From Nitrospirales bacterium (GTDB lineage Bacteria; Nitrospirota; Nitrospiria; Nitrospirales; UBA8639), in NCBI GenBank assembly GCA_029261255.1, contig JAJDBQ010000182.1, forward strand, positions 1 to 64,000: a stretch of DNA of 64,000 bases, read 5' to 3'. Made by a program: the position numbers and the translations under genes. Shown one piece after another: positions 31,741 through 41,014 of this stretch. Every line of letters starts with the position of its first letter. The first letter of the stretch is position 1. A model generated the notes under the pieces. It did not search any database and was not told where the DNA came from. It worked only from the letters and a program-made list of their open reading frames with translations.

Positions 31741-31935
31741 ATGAATGTCCATCTAAGCCATCCCACTCGCGACATAGAACTTCAGGGTCCCAAACGGGTT
31801 GCAGATATTTTCAAGGAATTACAATTAATCCCCGAAGCCTTTTTGGTCATTCGCGGGCAGGATCTCATGACCGAAGACGAGATTGTCGCGGATGAGGACA
31901 CCATTGAAGTCCGTCCGGTCATTTCTGGAGGGTAA
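31741..31935 (+). CDS. MoaD/ThiS-family sulfur carrier (TtuB-like)
   Basis: 64-aa beta-grasp protein ending in GG (RPVISGG). Confidence 0.85.
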   Translation: MNVHLSHPTRDIELQGPKRVADIFKELQLIPEAFLVIRGQDLMTEDEIVADEDTIEVRPVISGG

Positions 31936-31938
31936 GCC

Positions 31939-32883
31939 TTGCGCTGTCGAAAATGTTCCAATCGAGCAGTTTTAGGGCTGCCTCGCCATAATACGGCCTA
32001 CTGCGGCCCCTGTTTGACAGAATTCGTCCGTACCCAAGTACAAAAGGCCATTAAGGCCCAAACAATGTTTTCGCCAGAAGATCGTATTTTAGTCGCCGTC
32101 TCTGGGGGAAAAGATAGTTTGACCCTGTGGGAAATTCTGCTCAAGCTGGGCTATAACGTCGATGCACTCTATGTGGATTTAGGCATACCGGGATATTCGG
32201 AGCGCTCGCATGAAAAAGTAGAACGCTTTGCTCATGATGTCGCCGAAGCCTGTGGCTCAAAACTCATCATTCAAACCGTGGAGGAAGATGCTGGGGCTGG
32301 GAATGGCGTGAAAGAATTAGCCAATCTCATCAAACGACCAACGTGTTCGGCTTGCGGCACGATCAAACGCTACCAATTCAATCGGGTGGCATATCAGAAT
32401 AACTACGATGTGATGGCCACCGGACATAATCTCGATGATGAAGCCGCACGACTATTAGGCAACGTGTTGAATTGGCAAGACGAATATTTGCAAAAACAGT
32501 CACCCACTCTACCAGCGTCGGTTGAAGGATTTTCTAAGAAAGTCAAACCGCTCTATCGCATGACGGAACGAGAAATTGCCGCCTACGCCGTCGTGAACCG
32601 AATTGATTATCTCGTGGAAGAATGTCCCAATGCCAAAGGCGCAAAGATGTTGGTGTATAAAGATGTACTCAACCGACTAGAAGCCGAATCACCAGGAACC
32701 AAACACCGCTTTTACTGGGGATTCTTAGACAAACAGAAAAAATCTGCCGAATCAACAAAACACACAATGACCGATATCGATCAAAGCACCCTTCTTCCCT
32801 GTGAGACCTGCAGCCAACCAACCACTGCAGGCACCTGCTCCTTCTGCCGCATGATGGCCCGCGCCAAAACTGCTGCGCGCTAA
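31939..32883 (+). CDS. TtcA/TtuA-family tRNA 2-thiolation ATPase
   Basis: CxxC zinc motifs at both ends; PP-loop VAVSGGKDSLTL; ATGHNLDDEA; adjacent to sulfur carrier. Confidence 0.88.
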   Translation: MRCRKCSNRAVLGLPRHNTAYCGPCLTEFVRTQVQKAIKAQTMFSPEDRILVAVSGGKDSLTLWEILLKLGYNVDALYVDLGIPGYSERSHEKVERFAHDVAEACGSKLIIQTVEEDAGAGNGVKELANLIKRPTCSACGTIKRYQFNRVAYQNNYDVMATGHNLDDEAARLLGNVLNWQDEYLQKQSPTLPASVEGFSKKVKPLYRMTEREIAAYAVVNRIDYLVEECPNAKGAKMLVYKDVLNRLEAESPGTKHRFYWGFLDKQKKSAESTKHTMTDIDQSTLLPCETCSQPTTAGTCSFCRMMARAKTAAR

Positions 32884-33120
32884 GCATCTGATTCCTTCTT
32901 AGTACATGTGAATGGCGAATTGCTAACGACCGTCGTCAAAGAACTCCTCAGTGTAAGGCTTTATACCATTCTCATTTTAAAGAGAATTAACTTCAGGCAA
33001 GATTGGGGGGGGAAGGACTCGGTCTTATCGGACGTGTTCTGTTCTCTTGAACTCGGGGACATGCGGAAGACTGAAGTGCAACCTACCACAACATCAAGCT
33101 CCCGCATCCCCTACGAACTT

Positions 33121-34959
33121 CTAGTCTCTATAGAGACGAACTTTAACTTTTTTGCCTTTCAATCTTGCACGGCTCAGGACTTTTATAATTCCCGGAGCTA
33201 ACTCTTCAGGGACTTTAACTAGCGAGAAATCATCCGCGATTTTAATCGGACCAATGACATTCGAATTAATCCCAGCTTCATTCGCTATGGCACCAACGAA
33301 ATCTCCAGGGCGAATGCTTTCATTTTTTCCCGCATTGAAGTGTAAGGTGGCCAGTCTGGCAGATTGATCTGGTCGACCGGGATGTTCACGCCTGCCAACT
33401 GGCCGCCCCGAACTTCCCCCTGCCCTTTGGCCTTGAGCCCAACCCGGTGGCTCCCGTCTTGGTCGCCGCGGCACAGCGGGTGTCGATCTGGCTCTGTCCT
33501 GTATGGTCGGAATTTCTTCTTCAGTTCTTCCACTGTCTTTTGATCCATACGCCAGTTGCATGGCAGCCGCAGCGACATCCGTGGGATCAAACTTTTCGGA
33601 AAGGGAACTCACGATCGTCCTGAAACGATCATGTTTATTTTGCTTGAGTAAATCTTGAATGTCATTGCCAATCCGCTCTAGTCGCTTCGCTTGAAGGTCA
33701 GCGACCGTCGGGAGTGTGGCCATCTCGATCTTGGATTTCGTCAATCGCTCAATATTCTGCAGCAACCAACGCTCGCGTGGTTCGACCAGACTCACCGCTT
33801 CGCCACCCCGCCCAGCACGCCCCGTCCGCCCAATACGATGGACGTAGGCCTCGGGAGATGTTGGGACGTCGTAGTTCATTACATGCGAGACATGAGAAAT
33901 ATCCAAGCCTCTCGCGGCTACATCCGTCGCGACCAACAACTCTGTGCTTCCTGATCGGAACGAGGCCATCACGCGATCACGTTGAGCCTGATTCATCCCC
34001 CCGTGAAGACCTTCGCCACGATACCCTCGACTATTTAGCATTGAGGTTAACTCATCCACTTCAAGACGCGTTCGACAAAAGACCAATGTTGACTTCGGAC
34101 TCGTCATGTCCAAGATACGGGCCAACGCGGCCACCTTGTGTTGGCGAGCAACCAGATATGCAGTCTGGCGCACCCGAGGCGCTACCCCAGTTTCAACAGG
34201 TTCTTTCGCAATTTGAATTTCAACCGGGTCTTGTAGATGCCGGCGTGCAATAGAGGCGATACGAGAAGGCATCGTGGCAGAAAACAGTGCGGTTTGACGC
34301 GTTTTTGGAGTTTGTTGAAGGATGGCATCGAGATCTTCGGCGAAACCCATATTGAGCATTTCATCAGCCTCGTCCAACACCACCATCTGTAAATCTTTGA
34401 GTTGAAGACTCTTGCGGCGGATGTGATCTAACGCCCGACCAGGAGTTGCCACGATGACATCGACACCACGCTTAAGCGCTATAAGTTGTGGCCTAATAGC
34501 TGTTCCACCATAGACCGCAAGTATGGCAACTTGCTGTTCTTTGCCATAACGTTCAACCGCTTCACACACCTGTATCGCCAATTCCCGAGTGGGCACCAGA
34601 ATCAACACGGAAGGATTGGGCTGTCGAGCTGAACGATCGAGCCGCTGTAAGAGAGGCAGAGTAAAAGCTGCCGTCTTACCAGTTCCTGTAGCGGCGCGAC
34701 CTAAAAGATCACGCCCAGCCAGCAGTGGGGGGATCGCTTCCTGTTGAATGGGGGTAGGCTCTTCATATCCCAACTTCTCGAGAGTGGAGAGAAGGGCCGT
34801 CCCGAGACCGAGAGACGAGAAACCGGAAGAGGCGTCCTTTATAGTCGAGGCCGCTAATGAGTCTTTTTTACTGTGTATCATAGTCTGTCTGAAAACCTTT
34901 CTGGTTGAGATCCGAATTTGGGTATCTGGCCAAAATGGTGCTGACATGCGCCGTATCAC
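33121..34959 (-). CDS. DEAD/DEAH-box RNA helicase with C-terminal DbpA-type RNA-binding domain
   Basis: ATGTGKTAAF, VLDEADEML, FSATMP, HRIGRTGRAGR; true start probably internal (MIHSKKDS). Confidence 0.94.
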   Translation of the reverse strand: MIRRMSAPFWPDTQIRISTRKVFRQTMIHSKKDSLAASTIKDASSGFSSLGLGTALLSTLEKLGYEEPTPIQQEAIPPLLAGRDLLGRAATGTGKTAAFTLPLLQRLDRSARQPNPSVLILVPTRELAIQVCEAVERYGKEQQVAILAVYGGTAIRPQLIALKRGVDVIVATPGRALDHIRRKSLQLKDLQMVVLDEADEMLNMGFAEDLDAILQQTPKTRQTALFSATMPSRIASIARRHLQDPVEIQIAKEPVETGVAPRVRQTAYLVARQHKVAALARILDMTSPKSTLVFCRTRLEVDELTSMLNSRGYRGEGLHGGMNQAQRDRVMASFRSGSTELLVATDVAARGLDISHVSHVMNYDVPTSPEAYVHRIGRTGRAGRGGEAVSLVEPRERWLLQNIERLTKSKIEMATLPTVADLQAKRLERIGNDIQDLLKQNKHDRFRTIVSSLSEKFDPTDVAAAAMQLAYGSKDSGRTEEEIPTIQDRARSTPAVPRRPRREPPGWAQGQRAGGSSGRPVGRREHPGRPDQSARLATLHFNAGKNESIRPGDFVGAIANEAGINSNVIGPIKIADDFSLVKVPEELAPGIIKVLSRARLKGKKVKVRLYRD

Positions 34960-35604
34960 AAGAGTGCTACGACAACATCACGCATCCAGTCAAAGCCATT
35001 TGCCTGGCTTTGATCACTCGCTTCCATTTTGTCGCGATCGATAAGGTGGCCTAGAAAATATCGGCCAATGCCACAGAAGTGGCGTCAAAGGCGACTTCCA
35101 CACATTTTGTGTTGGGCTCTGGCCCTTTTACACGTGTTTGGTCGGTGTCAGGGATAAAGTCCGTTTTAATGGCGGGGAAGTACTGTCCACTTTACGCGGT
35201 CTATTGGTTGACAATCAATGAGCCATAATGCCTTTAACACTAGGCTCATTGCTTGCCTCATCATTCTACGAGAATGAGGTTTCTTGTCAGGCTCTGCAAA
35301 ATCTCGTCATTCCATGGAAAATTGACTGCATTCCTGGCATGTTGAATTTGAAATCGACAAGCCAGCCGCTCGTCATGGCTAATATCTGAAACTTTTCAGT
35401 CGGAAGCAAATATCGATGAATCCGTGTTCTTCAATCGATTCTGGAAGAAACCTTATTCAAATAGCTTGAATCCAGCACAACCCTATAGATTCCTAGCAAT
35501 TACCCATCATTTCACATAATTTCAGCAGCTTGATATCTGTATTTTTTCAACCCCCTCCTTTTGATGAATAGGATTTTCGCAGAATCCATAGTGAAATACA
35601 CCCT

Positions 35605-36048
35605 ATGGTTCATGCTTTCACCAAAAACATCACACGAATCATTTGCCTTTTTTCCCTGGCATTAGTCTCGTTTTTACTGATACCGGGCCTTGCCATGGCA
35701 GACTTTGAGAGTCAGCCCTGTACAGTCGCACATCTACAAATCGAGCACACCCAAGAGACTCTTCGAACATCAGAGCAACGGCAGCAGCAACTCCAGCAAG
35801 ACGTTCGTTCCACCTACCAACAATTGTTTGCCTGCAAGACGGGAACAGCCTTATCGATAGCTCAACAACAATCTTGCTCACACCTTCAAGAAGAAGGCCC
35901 TAAACAATTTCAAGCCATGGTCGAAGCCATAACCCTTAGCCATCAGACTTCTCAACAACTCGCCCACCAAACCCACCAAGCTGAACGCAACTGTCCTAAA
36001 ATTACAGAGGAAACGTTCCCCAAAATTGCCAGTCTGGGACATTCCTAA
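35605..36048 (+). CDS. Hypothetical secreted Gln-rich protein
   Basis: Signal peptide ending GLAMA; 147 aa. Confidence 0.55.
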   Translation: MVHAFTKNITRIICLFSLALVSFLLIPGLAMADFESQPCTVAHLQIEHTQETLRTSEQRQQQLQQDVRSTYQQLFACKTGTALSIAQQQSCSHLQEEGPKQFQAMVEAITLSHQTSQQLAHQTHQAERNCPKITEETFPKIASLGHS

Positions 36049-36115
36049 ACCCGTTTTTTTCAGATATTTGAGATTTGCTACTTCGTCATCACTGATGAAA
36101 TTTGAACAGGTAGGG

Positions 36116-36721
36116 CTATGCCATGAGATATTGAGTAGTCTGCCGTCTCTCTCTAGCCATCCAGAAAATCAGACCGATCCCGAGCGCCCCATACAGCAGA
36201 AATACCGGGCGAAAGACAGTGGTGAGATACAATGTGAGGTCAGGATACAGTACCAACAAGCTAATCAACAACAGGCCTCCTAAGCCCGCTGCCAAACCCA
36301 ACGCCAAGACAATCAATCGAAAAATCTCTCTGGCAGAACGATGATAGAAATGCGAGTGACTAGATCCCCGGCCAATGACCCCAATGACTTCCAACATGGT
36401 CACCAAAAACAATGCCCCCACTACAAACCCGCTCCAATAGAGATGTTGTTGAGCCACAATCCACACCACCACCCTACTTTCACCAAACTCCGTGGGATAC
36501 GACGCTTCTGTCAGCCGAGGCGCACGCGGCCCTGAAACAATCCCATCAATCTTGTAATAGACATCTTGAGAAATTTTAGGTTTGTCTGGCTCTGGGAGGC
36601 TCGAAAGAGAAATCGAAGGAGGAGAAGTTGAAAGATTGGGGTTCGTAGGGTTTTGTTCGGCTGCTAATATCGGCGAGGACAATGAACTAATCAACAAGGC
36701 CAGAAGAAAGATATTTCGCAT
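36116..36721 (-). CDS. Hypothetical membrane protein
   Basis: Signal peptide plus three hydrophobic segments. Confidence 0.6.
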   Translation of the reverse strand: MRNIFLLALLISSLSSPILAAEQNPTNPNLSTSPPSISLSSLPEPDKPKISQDVYYKIDGIVSGPRAPRLTEASYPTEFGESRVVVWIVAQQHLYWSGFVVGALFLVTMLEVIGVIGRGSSHSHFYHRSAREIFRLIVLALGLAAGLGGLLLISLLVLYPDLTLYLTTVFRPVFLLYGALGIGLIFWMARERRQTTQYLMA

Positions 36722-36768
36722 ATCCTACTTAAAAATCTCAGTGTGTTGTTTCTAAAGGAAAGACGCTA

Positions 36769-37497
36769 TTAATCAGATGAACACACTTTCGGCTCCCAAT
36801 CGTTGGTCAATTTCTCTGATGTTGAAATCTGCAAAGGGGTCATTTTTTTAACGAGAAGCTTTCGTATGGCATATCCTTGAGGTTCGTCTTGTTGCCCAGC
36901 AAGACTTAACCACATGTAGGCATGCTCTAAATCTTGAGGAATAATTTCTTGATCCCAATACCTGAGGCCCACCTTATATTGCGCATATCCGTCGCCAAAT
37001 TCGGCAGCTCGTCGATTCCATCTCAAGGCCTTTCTTTTATTCTGAAAGACCCCTTTGCCTTTGGAATAGATCACTCCAATGCTCACCATCGCTTTGGTTG
37101 AACATCGATGAGCCGCAACGTTATACCACCGAAGGGCTGAGTTATCGTCGGCAACGGTACTTTCCATTTCGTAAATCACACCCATATTGAACGCGGAAGT
37201 CGCATCTCCCTGCATCGCCGCTTTTTTATACCATGATAGCGCCATTTCTAAATTTTTCGATACACCAAGGCCATTGGCATAACGATACCCAAGATTGAAC
37301 TGAGCCGTGGGATCCCCCTTGTTGGCTAGAGACTCCCACTCCAACAAGGCGCTTGGATATTCCCCGTGATCGTCGACACTCATCCCTGCAGAATTATCCG
37401 CCAGGGCTACTGAAGTGAAGACCAAGTAAAGTACACCTGTCCAAAAAATATTGCGCATAACCTGGCTAAAGACTTTTTTTCTTATGAAGTAAGGCAT
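36769..37497 (-). CDS. SEL1-like repeat protein
   Basis: Several SEL1 repeats (AQFNLGYRYANGLGVSKNLEMALSWYKKAAMQGD). Confidence 0.85.
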   Translation of the reverse strand: MPYFIRKKVFSQVMRNIFWTGVLYLVFTSVALADNSAGMSVDDHGEYPSALLEWESLANKGDPTAQFNLGYRYANGLGVSKNLEMALSWYKKAAMQGDATSAFNMGVIYEMESTVADDNSALRWYNVAAHRCSTKAMVSIGVIYSKGKGVFQNKRKALRWNRRAAEFGDGYAQYKVGLRYWDQEIIPQDLEHAYMWLSLAGQQDEPQGYAIRKLLVKKMTPLQISTSEKLTNDWEPKVCSSD

Positions 37498-37683
37498 TGC
37501 AGTTGAAAAAAACCTCGTCGAACATTATTCCATTCATGACAAGGCCATGAGCATTTCTCTAGACCAAATCGAACGAAAATCCCTATTCTTTCTTCGCTTG
37601 TTTCATGATGATCCCAACCAAAAACGATCATTATAATACATGCATTATGCCCCTTAAGGAGAAAAAGGTATACCACGACTCAT

Positions 37684-38040
37684 CGATTTAATCTTTATCG
37701 GTGAATGAAACGTGATTAGAAAGGAGTCACAACTAACCAGAGAAGGTTGTGAAGACTAACGACTTATATTGAGCTTGATTGGGGAACAATCAAAAGTATC
37801 GGGAACGAGAGTCGTACGAAAAGAAGCCCCGCAACAGCTAAACTATTCAACTCGTAATGGAAACGGACGACTAGGAAACTAGATTTCCACCTACGCGTGG
37901 ACATGCTTCCATGGAAACGAAAAGGACTTCGATTATGCCAGTCCGCAGTAAAGAAGACAGGGAAACTATTTATTCGGGAAGTTCGATCCTGCTGTCTTCA
38001 AGGTCGGCGGTCGATGCCTGTCAGCTCCATTTTGTCATCC
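37684..38040. repeat. Diverged direct repeat, copy A (candidate structured RNA plus degenerate 3' end of the 39429-39860 gene)
   Basis: Aligns with 39143-39500; shared block GAAAGGAGTCACAACTAACCAGAGAAGG(T/C)TGTGAAGACTAACGACT. Confidence 0.8.
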
Positions 38041-38111
38041 CTAACACAAAAAAGACATGAAGAATATTCCCCTATTCATCTAGCTAATTTTTCTTGAACC
38101 GAATCAGACCT

Positions 38112-38957
38112 TCAACCCATCATTCCATCACACCCTTCTGTCTTCCGGAATAAATTGTTAACCAGCAAAATAGCTTCTACTATTGTGAGAATGTCTGCAA
38201 AATCTGAAAACTTAATATCCTCTTTTTGCTGGCTTCTTTCCGCCTCAAATGCTTCAACGCGAATTTGATGTTCATGCCAAGCTTCCATCATGGTTTGAGT
38301 TACACTTTGCCGGTATATTTTGAAATTTTCATCTACGAAACTTGGGATCCGGTCATCAGTTCCGGTAATTAACGTTGTCCCATCCTTAAATAACGTCACA
38401 AATTGAATTTCAAAGGCAAAAACAGTCGCAAAGGTTGCCTGATTTGGAAGATCCAATAGCGGATAACCAGTCGAAATACGCAGGGGAGATCGGATTCCTA
38501 TTACCTCATTTTTTGAACACATTATTTAAAAAACTAAGAAGTTTGAAAGAAGAGTATAAGGCCCCGTAATTTCCCAATAGTAACAATGAGGCTCAAAACC
38601 CAATTGCCTTAATTCCTGTAGTTCTCCTTGAAATCGCTTCTCAATCCGACTCTGGACCTCACTCGAAAGAATTCTTTCAATGCTAGTATTGGCCTCTCGT
38701 CCAAACCCTATGGGGCAAAGAATCCCTAAGGCCTACAATCCACAGAAAACTATAAGGCCGATCCCGCCGAGGATAGCTCCATAGTACAATAGAGTTGTGT
38801 AGCAATCACCGCAATCGTAGTTATTGATTCCTTCTAAATTAACCGCCAAGGCGGCTGAGGGCAAAACCAAGAAAAACACGCCTGCCCATAAAATTATGCA
38901 CAAGCCCGCTCTGAAGATTTCATTTTTTATGAGAAAATTCATTTCAGTTAAAAACAA
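38112..38957 (-). pseudogene. Secreted/membrane hypothetical protein gene with two in-frame stops (TAG 38733-38735; TAA 38526-38528)
   Basis: ORFs 38733-38957 and 38112-38522 and the intervening open segment (ALGILCPIGFGREANTSIERILSSEVQSRIEKRFQGELQELRQLGFEPHCYYWEITGPYTLLSNFLVF) share one frame. Confidence 0.65.
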
Positions 38958-39142
38958 TATACGTGTCGGAATCGGCTAAATCCCCAACAAAGCTATTAGC
39001 ATTTTTCTGAACCGAGTCGAACAAAAAACGCAATCATTCATTCTTATGTCTCAGAGTGGCACACACTCCAAAAATGACGGCTTAACCTATGAAGGCCAGT
39101 GTGACTACTAGGAAGAAAAAAGCTATCCCAACACTTACTATA

Positions 39143-39500
39143 GATTAGCTCTTTATCGGTGAATGCAGCTTGCTTAGAAAGGAGTCACAACTAACCAGAG
39201 AAGGCTGTGAAGACTAACGACTCATATTGAGCTTGATTGGGAAACAAACGAAAGTACCGGAAAGGAATAATTTATGAGAAGAAACTCCGCAAGAGTTAAC
39301 CCTATTCGGCGGTTCTTAGGAAAGGACTACTAGGAAGATGGATTTCCGCATTCGCGTGGACAAGCTTCCAGAGAAATGACAGGAACGTTGACTGTTACAG
39401 TCCGATGAGTAACCGATAGGTAAACTCGTCACTCGGGGAGTTCGATAGCACCACCTTCGAGGTCAGTATCGATGCCGGTCAGCTCCATTTTATTACCGAC
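39143..39500. repeat. Diverged direct repeat, copy B
   Basis: See copy A at 37684-38040. Confidence 0.8.
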
Positions 39501-39860
39501 TCGCCACCATTCGGCGGAGACTTCGGATAGGGTTCCCTTCGAGGTGTAGAATTTCGCAGCAGGAATTTTCACGGATTGGTCTTCGGCTGTTTGGATTTCC
39601 ATCACAACCGTCTTTAACGTCGTATCTTCAACCTTGAGTGTCTCTGCTGTACTTGTGAACAAGAAACGGTCATTGGGATTGGTTTCCCACACATTATTCT
39701 TTAACGTAGCGACCTCGGTGCCGGTGGGCATGAATACCCCCATCGTCAACGCTAATTTTTTTTCTTCTTCCAGCCACTCAATACGGATCTGTTCTTTGCC
39801 GTGAGCCAAAAAGGTTCCATTCGTATTTCGTAAGGTGTTGGTGCCTAATTGAATATTCAC
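39429..39860 (-). CDS. Hypothetical protein, 143 aa
   Basis: Complete ORF; its 3' end lies in repeat copy B. Confidence 0.65.
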   Translation of the reverse strand: MNIQLGTNTLRNTNGTFLAHGKEQIRIEWLEEEKKLALTMGVFMPTGTEVATLKNNVWETNPNDRFLFTSTAETLKVEDTTLKTVVMEIQTAEDQSVKIPAAKFYTSKGTLSEVSAEWWRVGNKMELTGIDTDLEGGAIELPE

Positions 39861-39970
39861 AAGACTATCCTCCTACAGTTCCAAAAAATATATTTTCAAT
39901 TATTCCTCAGAAGAATCACAAAACTCAAGTCCCCTGAGCATAACCTCTCCCCAGCCACCATCTAACGGAG

Positions 39971-41014
39971 CTACACTACTGATGTGGGTTCGGGCGGTAT
40001 TGAAAGATCCGTCCCTTTTAACATCATGAGGCAGCTTAAACCGATGAAAATCCAAAGAATTTCTCGCAACCGCCGTATCAAGGCAAAGGTAATACCCGTC
40101 ACCTCTGTATACCCGAAGCTGATCAATAAAAGGGTATAACCGGCTTCTTGAGCACCCAAGCTCCCAGGTATAAAAAACGTCCCCCCTTTGATAAAGACGC
40201 TGAGTGCCGCAATTGAAATCGATGTCCAGATATCAACTCCAACATCTAAATAATACAAAATCGCATAGACTTCCAGGGTCTCACAAAGCCAGGCCAGGAA
40301 AAAAGTTCCCAAAGCCACATAAAACGTCCGTCGGTTGTCGGAATAAAACCGTCGTATCGTGGCATCCAATTCTCGCAATTGGTCTTCTCGATTTTCAAGA
40401 AAGGCCAATCGGATGCCACAGCTTCTCAAGAGGGTCAGACATCCTATCCCCAGCCCATAGCGTTGAAACATCACAAACAAGCCCACGCCAAATGCCAGAA
40501 GGCCCACACTCACAAGCATCGCCATCCAGTAGTGAGTGGCTGCATCCAAAATCCAAAATGCGAGGCCTAACCCTAATAAAATAAAGAGAACCTGAGCGAG
40601 TGTCATTGTCGTCTTCGCTGTAATGACCGAGGCCATGCTCTCAACCATTGGAACGCCGTATCTCTTGAGCAAATAGGCCTTCAATGGTTCACCACCCATA
40701 TAGGCCGCGGGCGTGGTGACATTGACCGTCTCACCAGCCATTCTGATCGCAAACACACGCAAGAACCCCACCTTGGCACCAGAAGCCCCTAAGGTAAGCC
40801 GCCAGCCCCAGGCTTCAAGCCCATAAACGAGAATCATAGGGAGCAAGATGATACAAAGCGGAAGAGGTCCCAGTTGAGAGGCTGCGTTAAGAATTTGTTC
40901 GAGACCGATGTGAAGCACGATCCCGATCAGGGCAATGAGCCCAATAATCAGGAACACCAATTTAAGCACGAGAGATGAGATTTCGACGGAGAAGCCAGGC
41001 CATTGACGTGACAA
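39971..41014 (-). CDS. Lysylphosphatidylglycerol synthase TM-region/UPF0104 family membrane protein
   Basis: Multi-TM; GGEPLKAYLLKRYGVP, FFIPGSLGAQEAGYTLLL. Confidence 0.85.
   Translation of the reverse strand: MSRQWPGFSVEISSLVLKLVFLIIGLIALIGIVLHIGLEQILNAASQLGPLPLCIILLPMILVYGLEAWGWRLTLGASGAKVGFLRVFAIRMAGETVNVTTPAAYMGGEPLKAYLLKRYGVPMVESMASVITAKTTMTLAQVLFILLGLGLAFWILDAATHYWMAMLVSVGLLAFGVGLFVMFQRYGLGIGCLTLLRSCGIRLAFLENREDQLRELDATIRRFYSDNRRTFYVALGTFFLAWLCETLEVYAILYYLDVGVDIWTSISIAALSVFIKGGTFFIPGSLGAQEAGYTLLLISFGYTEVTGITFALIRRLREILWIFIGLSCLMMLKGTDLSIPPEPTSVV

Noticed and set aside
34970-35600. Decayed transposase between the helicase and the 35605 gene
   Set aside because: Six-frame reading by eye gave no fragment long or characteristic enough to support a family.
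37482-37676. 64-aa minus-strand ORF as a gene
   Set aside because: Lies in the duplicated intergenic region and has no counterpart frame in the other copy.
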